A stretch of 51,564 nucleotides of DNA from Actinomycetes bacterium (GTDB lineage Bacteria > Actinomycetota > Acidimicrobiia > Acidimicrobiales > RAAP-2). This document shows, piece after piece, positions 8,499-15,926 of this stretch (positions are counted from its first letter, which is position 1; each line of letters starts with the position of its first letter). Both the position numbers and the translations under genes were made by a program. The DNA lies in assembly GCA_021793395.1 (NCBI GenBank), contig JAJYSU010000001.1, positions 52,881-104,444 on the forward strand, given 5' to 3'. The notes below the pieces were generated by a model, which saw only the letters and a program-made list of their open reading frames with translations, ran no database searches and was not told where the DNA came from.

Positions 8499-10133
8499 GT
8501 GCGCCCTAATCTCGTAGAAGTCATGCACCCCTACGTCGCCGAAGAGTTCACCGACGCCGAGGCGGCCATCCTGCGCCGCTACGTCACGAACCTTGACGGT
8601 CCCGTCTTCGCGTTGGTGAACTTGCCCGAGGTCGTCAAGGGAGCGCTGTTCGCCCGTTACTCGCGCTCCTCGAAGAGTCTGCGGCGACTCTTTCTCGACG
8701 AATTCGCGGGCGACCTGGACCTTACCGGCGACGTCTCCTTCGACGCCACGATCGGCTTCGCCCGTGCCGACGAGTTCTATCAGCGCATCTTCGTGGAGTA
8801 CGGCGATGACTCGGTGGCTCAGCTCGGCGGGGTGCATCTCGCCTGTGAACAAGCCAGCAATCTGCTCACCAAGGTTCTCGAGCGGGGTCGGTTGATGAGT
8901 TACCTCGAACAGTCCACGCGCTACCTGGGCTACGACCGACGCTTGGCCAACGGGCACTACCGGTTCTATCGCGATCACGACATCCTGGAATCGCGGTTCG
9001 GAGCCCGTTACGTGGGGGAGATGGATCGCGTCTTTGACACCTACGCCGCCCTCCTGCCGACGCTAACCGACTGGCTGACGCGACGCTACCCGAAGACCGC
9101 CGAGGACACCGACTTCGTCTACCGACAGGCCATTCGCGCCAAAGCGCTCGACGCCGCCCGTGGACTCCTGCCGGCGAGTTCCCTGTCCAACCTGGGCATC
9201 TACGGGTCGGGACAAGGCTACGAAGCTCTGCTGTTGCGAATGCGCGCCCACCCCCTCGCCGAAGTGCGCGAGTACGCCGAACTGATGCGTCGCGAGCTCA
9301 TGAAGGTGATCCCGTCATTTCTTCGTCGTCTCGACCTGCCCGATCGGGGAGGAGCCTGGTCGACCTACCTGCGCGAGACGCGCGAGGGGACGCGCGATCT
9401 CGTCGCGTCGCTCGCGAGCGACGTCGCTCCCGCGGGATTCGACCAGCGCGTCCGTCTCGTCGGCTTCGACCCGGCCGGGGAGACGCGAGTCCTCGAAGCA
9501 ATCGTCGCCGAAGCGTCCGATCTCTCCGACGTCCAGGCTCGTGAACTCGTCGCGCGCCTGGACGCCACGCAGCGCGATCAGCTCATCATGCGCTACGTGG
9601 GCGAACGGCGAAACCGACGCCATCGCCCGGGTCGTGCCTTCGAGCGCACCGACTATCGCTTCGAGATCGTGTCGGACTACGGCGCGTTCCGCGACCTGCA
9701 ACGTCACCGGCTCCTGTCCATCGAATGGCAAGCGCTCAGCACCGATCTGGGTTACGACGTACCCTCGCTGATCATCGACGCGGGCGTGGCCGAGCCCTAC
9801 GAGCAGTCCCTGAACCGTTCGGCCGAGCTCTACCAGGACCTCCGTGACGAGCTGCCCCACCAGAGCCAGTACGTTGTCGCCCTGGCGCACCGGATCCGCT
9901 ACGTCATCCAGATGAACGCTCGCGAGGCCATGCACCTGATCGAGTTGCGCTCCAGTCCCCAGGGCCACCCCCACTACCGACACATCGCCCAGGAGATGGC
10001 TCGGTTGATCCGCGACGCGGCGGGTCACCACGCTATTGCCGCGTCGCTCACGTTCGTCGACGACACCGAAACCGACCTCGAGCGACTGGCCGCCGAGCGG
10101 CGCGCCGAGCGGCGCCGCCGGGAAACCACCTGA
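8499..10133 (+). CDS. Two-domain ThyX-like (flavin-dependent thymidylate synthase family) protein
   Basis: A 544-residue protein with two ThyX-like halves; ordinary ThyX is about 220-250 residues. The first half has RGRLMSYLEQSTRY (129-142), which aligns with the ThyX signature RHRxxSxNExSxRY but has Gly for the His and Leu for the Asn. The second half has RHRLLSIEWQALS (from 402), which keeps RHRxxS but lacks NExSxRY, followed by a typical ThyX C-terminal segment (ELRSSPQGHPHYRHIAQEMARL). The tail is Arg/Glu rich. GTG start 1 bp after helY. Whether it makes dTMP is unknown; a divergent paralogue with another flavin-dependent role is possible. Confidence 0.7.
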   Translation: MRPNLVEVMHPYVAEEFTDAEAAILRRYVTNLDGPVFALVNLPEVVKGALFARYSRSSKSLRRLFLDEFAGDLDLTGDVSFDATIGFARADEFYQRIFVEYGDDSVAQLGGVHLACEQASNLLTKVLERGRLMSYLEQSTRYLGYDRRLANGHYRFYRDHDILESRFGARYVGEMDRVFDTYAALLPTLTDWLTRRYPKTAEDTDFVYRQAIRAKALDAARGLLPASSLSNLGIYGSGQGYEALLLRMRAHPLAEVREYAELMRRELMKVIPSFLRRLDLPDRGGAWSTYLRETREGTRDLVASLASDVAPAGFDQRVRLVGFDPAGETRVLEAIVAEASDLSDVQARELVARLDATQRDQLIMRYVGERRNRRHRPGRAFERTDYRFEIVSDYGAFRDLQRHRLLSIEWQALSTDLGYDVPSLIIDAGVAEPYEQSLNRSAELYQDLRDELPHQSQYVVALAHRIRYVIQMNAREAMHLIELRSSPQGHPHYRHIAQEMARLIRDAAGHHAIAASLTFVDDTETDLERLAAERRAERRRRETT

Positions 10134-10193
10134 CCGAATCAGTTTTATCCATTCTTTAACGCAATTCAGGCGCACGAATGGTGAAAAAGGCTC

Positions 10194-10199
10194 TACACT
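10194..10199 (+). promoter_or_regulatory. -10-like TACACT upstream of the DUF4193 gene
   Basis: TACACT lies 26 nt before the chosen GTG. No good -35 box is seen at 16-18 bp. The leader contains AGAAGGGA (10212-10219) as a ribosome binding site. Confidence 0.35.
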
Positions 10200-10225
10200 G
10201 CCTGCGCCACACAGAAGGGATAACC

Positions 10226-10699
10226 GTGAGCGACAACGAGACCGACGAGGTATTCGACGAGGAAGAACTGGCCGAGGGCTTCGACGAGGAAATTCTCGGT
10301 GCCGATGACATCGACGACGTCGACATCGTCGGAATTGACGACGTTGATGACGTTGATGACGTTGATGACGAGGCCACCGACGACGAGATTCTCGCCGACG
10401 TGGAGGACGACGCGCCGGATGTGCTCGCCGAGGTCGCGACCAGCGACGATGAGGACCTCGACGACGACGCCGACGTGGAACTAGCCCTCGACGAGGTACT
10501 CGCCGAGACCATTCGTCGCACGACGCTGCCCGAGGACGACGAGGACGAGTCGATAGGCGAGATCGACACCAGTACCGACGCCACCGAGGCAATCCTGCCC
10601 AAGCAGGACGACGAGTTCCGCTGCTCGTCGTGCCGACTGTTGAAGAAGATGAGTCAGCTCGCCGACGAGACCCACATGCTCTGCCGCGACTGCGTGTGA
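10226..10699 (+). CDS. Very acidic DUF4193-family protein with C-terminal zinc ribbon
   Basis: 157-residue protein of unknown function, made mostly of Asp/Glu runs. Three copies of a 9-bp repeat (GACGTTGAT, 10340-10366) encode DVD steps. The C-terminus LPKQDDEFRCSSCRLLKKMS and CRDC match the conserved end of actinobacterial DUF4193 proteins, and the four Cys probably bind zinc. GTG at 10226 was chosen because AGAAGGGA sits 6-7 nt upstream; an ATG at 10178 in the same frame overlaps the -10-like element. The next gene overlaps its stop by 4 bp. Confidence 0.78.
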   Translation: MSDNETDEVFDEEELAEGFDEEILGADDIDDVDIVGIDDVDDVDDVDDEATDDEILADVEDDAPDVLAEVATSDDEDLDDDADVELALDEVLAETIRRTTLPEDDEDESIGEIDTSTDATEAILPKQDDEFRCSSCRLLKKMSQLADETHMLCRDCV

Positions 10700-11133
10700 G
10701 CACCACGGGGAGTAGTCCCGTGCCACTCGCCGTGACCCAGCCGACGCTCGTCTCGGAGTCGCTTCGTCGGAGTTTCGACGACGCCTGGAGCCACGTGGCC
10801 GAGTTGCGGGGTGGTGCCGCCCTGCTCGCTACCGTCGCCGACACCGCCGACGGTGACGTCCTTGATCACCTCGTCAGGGGAGGCCACGTCTGGACCGCGA
10901 CCGTTGACACCGCCGTCTGGGGCTTCGCGGTCGTGCGTCAGCGCGTCGTCGAGGGCGTATGGGTAAATCCGCGAGAGCGCCGTCACGGCACCGCTCGTGC
11001 CCTCCTCGCGGCGCTCTCGTCGTCGCGCGAACCACCACGGGATGCCTGGGCGTTGCCGGGAGACCGCGCCACGAAGTCTCTCTACGAAAGCGTGGGTTGG
11101 CGGGCGCGCCTTCTTACGATGCGGGGCGCGTAG
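10696..11133 (+). CDS. GNAT-family N-acetyltransferase
   Basis: 145-residue acetyltransferase-fold protein. The acetyl-CoA pyrophosphate loop is visible in RERRHGTARALLAAL (motif A, R-x-x-G-x-A) and a motif-B-like YESVGWR lies near the end. The start is GTG at 10696, overlapping the previous stop (GTGA), so the two genes are probably coupled. The acceptor is unknown. The 3' end overlaps the convergent gene by 20 bp. Confidence 0.7.
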   Translation: MSTTGSSPVPLAVTQPTLVSESLRRSFDDAWSHVAELRGGAALLATVADTADGDVLDHLVRGGHVWTATVDTAVWGFAVVRQRVVEGVWVNPRERRHGTARALLAALSSSREPPRDAWALPGDRATKSLYESVGWRARLLTMRGA

Positions 11134-12412
11134 CGCGACGCACGGGACGCGTCGGCGGGGGAGGGGGTGGTACCTTCATCCCCAGCAACTTGGCCAGTTC
11201 GGGGATCGCCCCCGCACTCTTCACCGCGAGCGCGTGACACGTCGCGTCGTCGGGAATTCCCTGGGGCTTGATGGTGCGTCGGATGGACGTGTCCACGGCC
11301 AGCGTGACAATGTCGCACCACGCCGTCGGATCGGTGGAGGCGCTGAGAGCCTCGGACACCACGCCCGCCACCCGAGTCGCCATCTCTCCGCTCACCCGCG
11401 TCGACATGTCCGGAGGACGCGCCACGAGACGCAGCGCCTCCGCGGCGTCCGCGCGGCCCACCGCCGCCTCGAGACGCTCACCCCACTGGGTACGCAGCAC
11501 CTCGAGACGCGCACTCAAACTAGCCTGCAACTCCTTCAGCTGGACGCGGGCCTCGTCATCGAGGGACACCACCTTCGCGGACGTCACCACCGCGCGCAGG
11601 TCGCGGAGACGCAACTCCTTGCCGGCACCGATCGCCCCGGCGGCACGATCCTTCCACAGGGCCAGGGTGGATCGTCCGAGCAAGTCCTCGGCGATCCGCT
11701 CAATGGTCACGGGATCCACCGTCGGGCGTCCCTGCGCGCTCGCGTTCTTGTTCTGTTCCGCGACGGCGTTGCGCACGGCGGGGATACCACCCCTCAGCAG
11801 CTGCTCGGCTACCGGCAACTGCTCCGGCGACAACGTCGCGAGAAACGCGTTGCGGTGTGTCGTCGTCACCGGAGGGCCGCTCGGGCGCACGGGGCGCTGG
11901 CCCCGCGCGGGACCGCGCTCGCGCGACGGGCGCTCCGCCGTGCGGGGCCCGCGCTCCGACGTTCGCGCCGGTCGCTCCGAGCGTGCCGGGCGCTCGGAGC
12001 GCTCCGGGCGTGGTGCACCGTCCTCACGAGTCGGGCGCTCACGGGTCGTCCGATCGCGCGCCGGGGGTCGCCCGGGTCGGGCGCCACCGCGTCGATCGTC
12101 GTCGCGACGCGTACCACGACCCTTGGGGGCGTACGTCACCACGACGTCGGGGCCGGTGTGAGCAGTGGGCAGCAGTTCCAGGCGTTCGTGACGCGGATCG
12201 AGCGGCGACGCCGTCTTGGGGGCGTAGACCGCCAGCACCTCCATCCCCTCCATGTACTGCTCGACTTCAGCGCGGTAGATCTGGCCCACCGTGGGCGCGC
12301 CGGGTACCAGTGACGCGCTCAGGGCACCCTTGGGCAACTTCGCACCGGCGGCGCGCCACGTGGCGACGTCACCCTGCACACTGGTGATTTCGATCTCAAT
12401 GCGACGAGACAT
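11114..12412 (-). CDS. Conserved protein of unknown function with Arg-rich low-complexity linker
   Basis: 432 residues, not recognised as a named family. The N-terminus (about 1-75, starting MSRRIEIEITSV) looks like a small beta-rich domain. Residues about 95-185 are a disordered Arg/Pro/Glu/Ser-rich linker with repeated ERPAR/SERPAR steps. The C-terminal 230 residues are mainly helical, with a proline run PPPPPP close to the end. The basic linker would suit nucleic-acid or ribosome binding, but this is inference. TAGATT lies 8 nt upstream of the ATG. The gene diverges from the HtrA gene. Confidence 0.7.
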   Translation of the reverse strand: MSRRIEIEITSVQGDVATWRAAGAKLPKGALSASLVPGAPTVGQIYRAEVEQYMEGMEVLAVYAPKTASPLDPRHERLELLPTAHTGPDVVVTYAPKGRGTRRDDDRRGGARPGRPPARDRTTRERPTREDGAPRPERSERPARSERPARTSERGPRTAERPSRERGPARGQRPVRPSGPPVTTTHRNAFLATLSPEQLPVAEQLLRGGIPAVRNAVAEQNKNASAQGRPTVDPVTIERIAEDLLGRSTLALWKDRAAGAIGAGKELRLRDLRAVVTSAKVVSLDDEARVQLKELQASLSARLEVLRTQWGERLEAAVGRADAAEALRLVARPPDMSTRVSGEMATRVAGVVSEALSASTDPTAWCDIVTLAVDTSIRRTIKPQGIPDDATCHALAVKSAGAIPELAKLLGMKVPPPPPPTRPVRRATRPAS

Positions 12413-12420
12413 AGGGTTCT

Positions 12421-12426
12421 AATCTA
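12421..12426 (-). promoter_or_regulatory. -10 element TAGATT for the Arg-rich protein gene
   Basis: On the minus strand TAGATT is followed by 8 nt and the ATG at 12412, giving a leader of about 1-2 nt. Confidence 0.45.
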
Positions 12427-12483
12427 CTCTCTCCACCGCCTGCGCTCGCGACGGCTCGTGCACGCGCGACCGAGCGTGGTGCG

Positions 12484-12489
12484 TACCAT
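12484..12489 (+). promoter_or_regulatory. -10 element TACCAT for the HtrA gene (leaderless mRNA)
   Basis: TACCAT is followed by GGAATG and then the second of two adjacent ATG codons (12496). This favours 12496 over 12493 as both transcription and translation start. Confidence 0.55.
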
Positions 12490-12495
12490 GGAATG

Positions 12496-13788
12496 ATGAG
12501 TGACGACGAGACCGAGTTGCCCGCGACGGCGTTACCCGACTCGGGCCCCGGCGCGAACGTGACCGTGCCGACGCCGGACGGCTCTACACCAGAGCCACCA
12601 CCCCCTCGTGACCCCTACGTGGCGTTCAGTCCCGTTCCCGCGGAGACGATCACGGCGCCACGAGTGAGTTCGACCAGTGGTCGTTCGCCGTGGTCGAGCC
12701 GGCTCACGTTGCTCCTGGTGGCCGCTCTGGTCGGAGGGCTCGCGGGTCACTTCGCGGCTCCCAGTTCGTCCAACGCGGGCGTCACTATCAATGCCGTGTC
12801 GGCGACCTCGCCGGGCGCGGTGCTGCCCTCGGGCCTGACCATCCCGACCCTCGTGCAGAAAGTCTTACCCTCGGTAGTCTCCATCGACGTCAAGGGCCAG
12901 GGGACCGAGGACCAGGGGACCGGCATGATCATCTCCGCCAATGGTCTCGTCGTGACCAACAATCACGTCATCGCGGCCTCGATCGGTGGAGGATCGATCA
13001 CGGTCACTCGCTCGGGCTCAACGCAGAGCCTTCCCGCGACGTTGATCGGTACGAATCCGATGAACGACGTGGCCCTGATTCGCATCAACGGTGCGTCGGG
13101 GCTACCGGCCGTCACCTTCGGAAACTCCAACAAACTGGTCGTCGGCGACACCGTGGTGGCCATCGGCAACGCCCTCGGGCTCGCGGCGGGCACGCCCACC
13201 GTCACCCAGGGCATCGTGTCGGCTCTCGGCCGCACCGTCACGGCCGGCTCGGGGACCTCCACCGAGACGCTCAGCAACATGATCCAAACCGACGCGGCCA
13301 TTAACCCGGGCAACTCGGGCGGTCCACTTCTCAACGCCCGCGGCGACGTGATCGGGATGAACACCGCCGTCGCCGGCACCCTGCCCGACGGTGAGAACGC
13401 TCAGAACATCGGCTTCGCCATTCCCGTTGCGACCATCCAGTCGCTCCTGAAGTCACTCCTGGCGGGGGAGAGCGTCGTCACTCACGGCGCGTTCATCGGC
13501 GTCGAAATCATGTCCAACAACCCCACAATCGCGCAGCAGTACGGATTCACCACTGATCTGGGGGCGGTCGTGATCAGCGTGATTCCCCACACCGGCGCGG
13601 CCGCGGCGGGGGTGCGCCAGGGCGACATCATCGTGGGGCTGAACTCGACCACCATCAATAACGCTCAGGATCTCTCGAGCGTCCTCTCGGGACTGTATCC
13701 GGGAAATCGCGTCACGCTGCACATCGTGCGCGGAACCCGACACCTCACCGTGACGGTAACTCTGGGGACCGCCCCCGCGGGCAAGTAG
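12496..13788 (+). CDS. HtrA/DegP-like membrane-anchored serine protease with PDZ domain
   Basis: Trypsin-like quality-control protease facing the outside of the membrane. A Pro/Ser/Thr-rich cytoplasmic segment of about 65 residues is followed by one transmembrane helix (about 69-86), the protease domain and one C-terminal PDZ domain (about 330-425). The triad is visible: His in VTNNHVIA (about 157), Asp in MNDVALI (about 191) and Ser in NPGNSGGPL (about 274). Of two tandem ATGs the second fits the -10 spacing; the difference is one residue. The PDZ domain would recognise exposed C-termini. Confidence 0.93.
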   Translation: MSDDETELPATALPDSGPGANVTVPTPDGSTPEPPPPRDPYVAFSPVPAETITAPRVSSTSGRSPWSSRLTLLLVAALVGGLAGHFAAPSSSNAGVTINAVSATSPGAVLPSGLTIPTLVQKVLPSVVSIDVKGQGTEDQGTGMIISANGLVVTNNHVIAASIGGGSITVTRSGSTQSLPATLIGTNPMNDVALIRINGASGLPAVTFGNSNKLVVGDTVVAIGNALGLAAGTPTVTQGIVSALGRTVTAGSGTSTETLSNMIQTDAAINPGNSGGPLLNARGDVIGMNTAVAGTLPDGENAQNIGFAIPVATIQSLLKSLLAGESVVTHGAFIGVEIMSNNPTIAQQYGFTTDLGAVVISVIPHTGAAAAGVRQGDIIVGLNSTTINNAQDLSSVLSGLYPGNRVTLHIVRGTRHLTVTVTLGTAPAGK

Positions 13789-13798
13789 CCGCGGCTAC
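13785..13798. other. Perfect 14-bp palindrome containing both convergent stop codons
   Basis: GTAGCCGCGGCTAC reads the same on both strands and carries the TAG stops of both the HtrA gene and the SDR gene. The 6 bp between the genes are its centre. No T-tract follows on either strand. Confidence 0.6.
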
Positions 13799-14562
13799 GC
13801 CAACGTCGCGATGCCGCCGTCCACCGGCAGGATCGCACCCGTGATGTAACTGGCGGCGGGCGAGGCGAGAAAGATCGCCGCACCCGCCACGTCCGACGGA
13901 CGGCCGATTCGCTTCATCGGCGCGCCCTGGGCGATCTGCTCGCCGAAGGCGGCCAGGGTTGCCCGCATCATCTTGGACTCGAAGGGTCCAGGGGCGATCG
14001 CGTTCACCGTGACGCGCGGTGCCATCGCCTTAGCCAGGTGGCGCGTCAGCTGGTGCACCGCCGCCTTAGACGCCGAGTAGGCGTAGGTCTCCATATCCGG
14101 TACGTGCAGGCCGTCGATCGATCCGATGTTGATAACGCGCGCCGGCGCCTCGGGAGTCGCCGCACTCTCCAGCCACGGACGGAAGAACTTCGTCAGGTGA
14201 AAGACTGCCTTCACGTTGAGCGCCAGCACTCGCTCAAACGCGGCGTCGTCGTACTCGGCCATGGGCGCCCCCCACGTCGCACCCGCGTTGTTGACCAGGA
14301 CGTCCACGTGATCCTCGACCTCGGCCACGGCCTCGGCCAGTCGTCGACACTCCGACTCGTGCGAGAGATCGGCCGGCAGGGCCACGCACGTTCCCACCGC
14401 CGACAGTTCGGCGGCCAGCTCGGCGCACGCGTCGGCCTTGCGCGAGGAGATGTATACCCGCGCACCGGCGTCGACGAACCCTCGCGCGATCATCTCGCCA
14501 ATGCCGCGGCTTCCACCGGTTACCACGACTACCTTGCCCGAGACGTCAAAGAGAGACTCCAC
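13795..14562 (-). CDS. Short-chain dehydrogenase/reductase (SDR)
   Basis: NAD(P)-dependent oxidoreductase with a Rossmann fold. Visible are the cofactor loop TGGSRGIG (about 15-22), NNAG (91-94) and the catalytic set Ser148, Tyr162 and Lys166 (YSASK). The C-terminus GAILPVDGGIATL is typical of classical SDRs, and 255 residues is standard. Arg41-Lys42 after the second beta strand suggests NADPH preference. The substrate is unknown. GTG start, 6 nt after a -10 element. Confidence 0.9.
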   Translation of the reverse strand: MESLFDVSGKVVVVTGGSRGIGEMIARGFVDAGARVYISSRKADACAELAAELSAVGTCVALPADLSHESECRRLAEAVAEVEDHVDVLVNNAGATWGAPMAEYDDAAFERVLALNVKAVFHLTKFFRPWLESAATPEAPARVINIGSIDGLHVPDMETYAYSASKAAVHQLTRHLAKAMAPRVTVNAIAPGPFESKMMRATLAAFGEQIAQGAPMKRIGRPSDVAGAAIFLASPAASYITGAILPVDGGIATLA

Positions 14563-14568
14563 CCGCGA

Positions 14569-14574
14569 AGTGTA
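14569..14574 (-). promoter_or_regulatory. -10 element TACACT for the SDR gene (leaderless mRNA)
   Basis: On the minus strand TACACT, TCGCGG and then the GTG start at 14562. No ribosome binding site and no -35 box are seen. Confidence 0.6.
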
Positions 14575-14598
14575 CGTCGCCGTGGGCGACGAGCGGTG

Positions 14599-15015
14599 CT
14601 AGTTACCGACGCGGATGTTGGTCGACGCCGCGGCCAGTACCGGCGAGAACCGACCCGGCGCGTACGCCAGGTACTGCGCGTACTGCGCGTGTAGCGTCCA
14701 GGTGCCCGACGTCGTGAAGGTGAACGCGCAGCGCACCCGGCCCTCGGTCACGTTCTGGAAGCGACAGACCATCGTCGACGCACCCGAGTTAGCGGGCGCC
14801 ACGGCCACCATACGGATCGCGCCGTGCGTCTGCTCCGGCAGGACATCCACTGCCACGTTAAAGACGCCACCGCTCACCGACGGGGCCGCACCATTGTCGC
14901 TGAAGTCGAAGGACAGCGTGATTGGGTTGCCCGGTGACGAATCGGCCCACGCGGGACCGACCGTGATCCCGAGTCCCGCGATCACCAACAGCGCAACCAC
15001 TATCCACCGACGCAC
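14599..15015 (-). CDS. Small secreted protein of unknown function
   Basis: 138 residues. The start is taken as GTG at 15015 because TATACT lies 6 nt upstream. The product then begins with a textbook signal peptide: MRRW, a hydrophobic core (IVVALLVIAGLGITV) and a GPAWA cleavage site. An ATG 30 bp further upstream (15045) would add ten residues and place the -10 element inside the gene. The mature part is beta-rich with two Cys and resembles an immunoglobulin-like fold; no family is recognised. Confidence 0.68.
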   Translation of the reverse strand: MRRWIVVALLVIAGLGITVGPAWADSSPGNPITLSFDFSDNGAAPSVSGGVFNVAVDVLPEQTHGAIRMVAVAPANSGASTMVCRFQNVTEGRVRCAFTFTTSGTWTLHAQYAQYLAYAPGRFSPVLAAASTNIRVGN

Positions 15016-15021
15016 GCGACC

Positions 15022-15027
15022 AGTATA
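15022..15027 (-). promoter_or_regulatory. -10 element TATACT for the secreted-protein gene (leaderless mRNA)
   Basis: On the minus strand TATACT, GGTCGC and then GTG at 15015. It decides the start codon of the gene. Confidence 0.6.
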
Positions 15028-15125
15028 ACGCCGTTCAACCTCCATAGCGCCGATAAGGGTCGTTATGTCAAGTGAGAACAGAAAATCCGTTCCTCAACCG
15101 AAAACTGGCGACACGGCGGCCCCGG

Positions 15126-15131
15126 TACAGT
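15126..15131 (+). promoter_or_regulatory. -10-like TACAGT upstream of crcB1
   Basis: TACAGT lies 9 nt before the ATG at 15141, implying a leader of only 2-3 nt and no room for a fluoride riboswitch downstream of the start of transcription. Confidence 0.4.
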
Positions 15132-15140
15132 GGACTCTTA

Positions 15141-15569
15141 ATGCCCGCCCACGTCACGCTCAGCCCGCGTCAGCTGAGCCGGGCCATGCTGGCCGTGGCG
15201 ATCGGCGGCGCGCTAGGAACGCTGGCGCGCGACCTCAGTTTGACCCTGGACCCGGTCAGCCATTCGCGGTCGTGGATCGCGCACGTCCCGTGGGTGCTCC
15301 TGGTGATCAACATCGTCGGTGTCTTCGTCGCGACCGCGCTACTGCGCGGACCGCTACGCCACCATGACCCCAACGACACCTGGCGCCTCGTGTGGGTCAC
15401 GGGCGTTCTCGGGGGGTTCACCTCCTACTCGAGTCTCTTCGTCGCCCTGGGCGAGATCTGGCACCTGTCGGTCTCGGCCGGAATCGCGACGGGAGCACTC
15501 GCGGTCGCCAGCGGCGTCGCCGCGGCCGCTCTGGGACTGCGCGTGCGCGTGCGTCTACCGCGCCGATGA
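15141..15569 (+). CDS. crcB: Fluoride channel subunit CrcB/Fluc (first of a pair)
   Basis: Small membrane protein that exports fluoride. About four transmembrane helices are visible, with the family signatures GGALGTLAR near the N-terminus and GGFTSYSSL in the pore helix. The ATG at 15141 was chosen over an ATG 69 bp upstream because a normal CrcB N-terminus begins here and a -10-like hexamer lies just before it. The second crcB overlaps its stop (ATGA). Paired genes usually encode a heterodimeric dual-topology channel. Confidence 0.9.
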   Translation: MPAHVTLSPRQLSRAMLAVAIGGALGTLARDLSLTLDPVSHSRSWIAHVPWVLLVINIVGVFVATALLRGPLRHHDPNDTWRLVWVTGVLGGFTSYSSLFVALGEIWHLSVSAGIATGALAVASGVAAAALGLRVRVRLPRR

Positions 15570-15925
15570 CCCTGCTCGGGATCACGATCTTCGGCGCGCT
15601 GGGCTGCGTCGTACGCTTCCTCATGGAGTACGCGGTACGCCGCTACCATCCCACGCAGCGCCCGTGGTCCACGGTCGCGGCCAACACCCTGGGCTGCGCG
15701 ATCGCCGGATGGGCCACCTACCAGTTGGCGAGCCCCCTCGACACCGCTCTGCGTTCGGTGATCATCGTCGGGTTCTGCGGGGGACTGACCACCTTCTCGT
15801 CGGCGTTCGCCATCCCCGCGATCCTTCAACGCGAGCACCACTGGGGTTACTCGGCCACCCTCATCGCGACGACTCCCCTGCTGTGCGCCGGCGGTTTCGC
15901 CCTCGGGGCAGCCCTCGCCCACTGA
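15566..15925 (+). CDS. crcB: Fluoride channel subunit CrcB/Fluc (second of a pair)
   Basis: 119-residue membrane protein, probably the opposite-topology partner of the preceding gene. It carries GALGCVVRF at the N-terminus and the pore signature GGLTTFSSA. About four helices are visible. The ATG at 15566 overlaps the first crcB stop by 4 bp, which would keep production near one to one. Confidence 0.9.
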   Translation: MTLLGITIFGALGCVVRFLMEYAVRRYHPTQRPWSTVAANTLGCAIAGWATYQLASPLDTALRSVIIVGFCGGLTTFSSAFAIPAILQREHHWGYSATLIATTPLLCAGGFALGAALAH

Positions 15926-15926
15926 G

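Noticed and set aside
9315..10844. 509-codon reading frame on the minus strand
   Set aside because: It is antisense to the ThyX-like and DUF4193 genes. The translation is low-complexity and has no domain; it is a shadow caused by high GC content.
15046..15140. Fluoride riboswitch upstream of the crcB pair
   Set aside because: The conserved GGNGAUG...CGCC core is not visible, and the -10-like hexamer 9 nt before the ATG leaves no leader.
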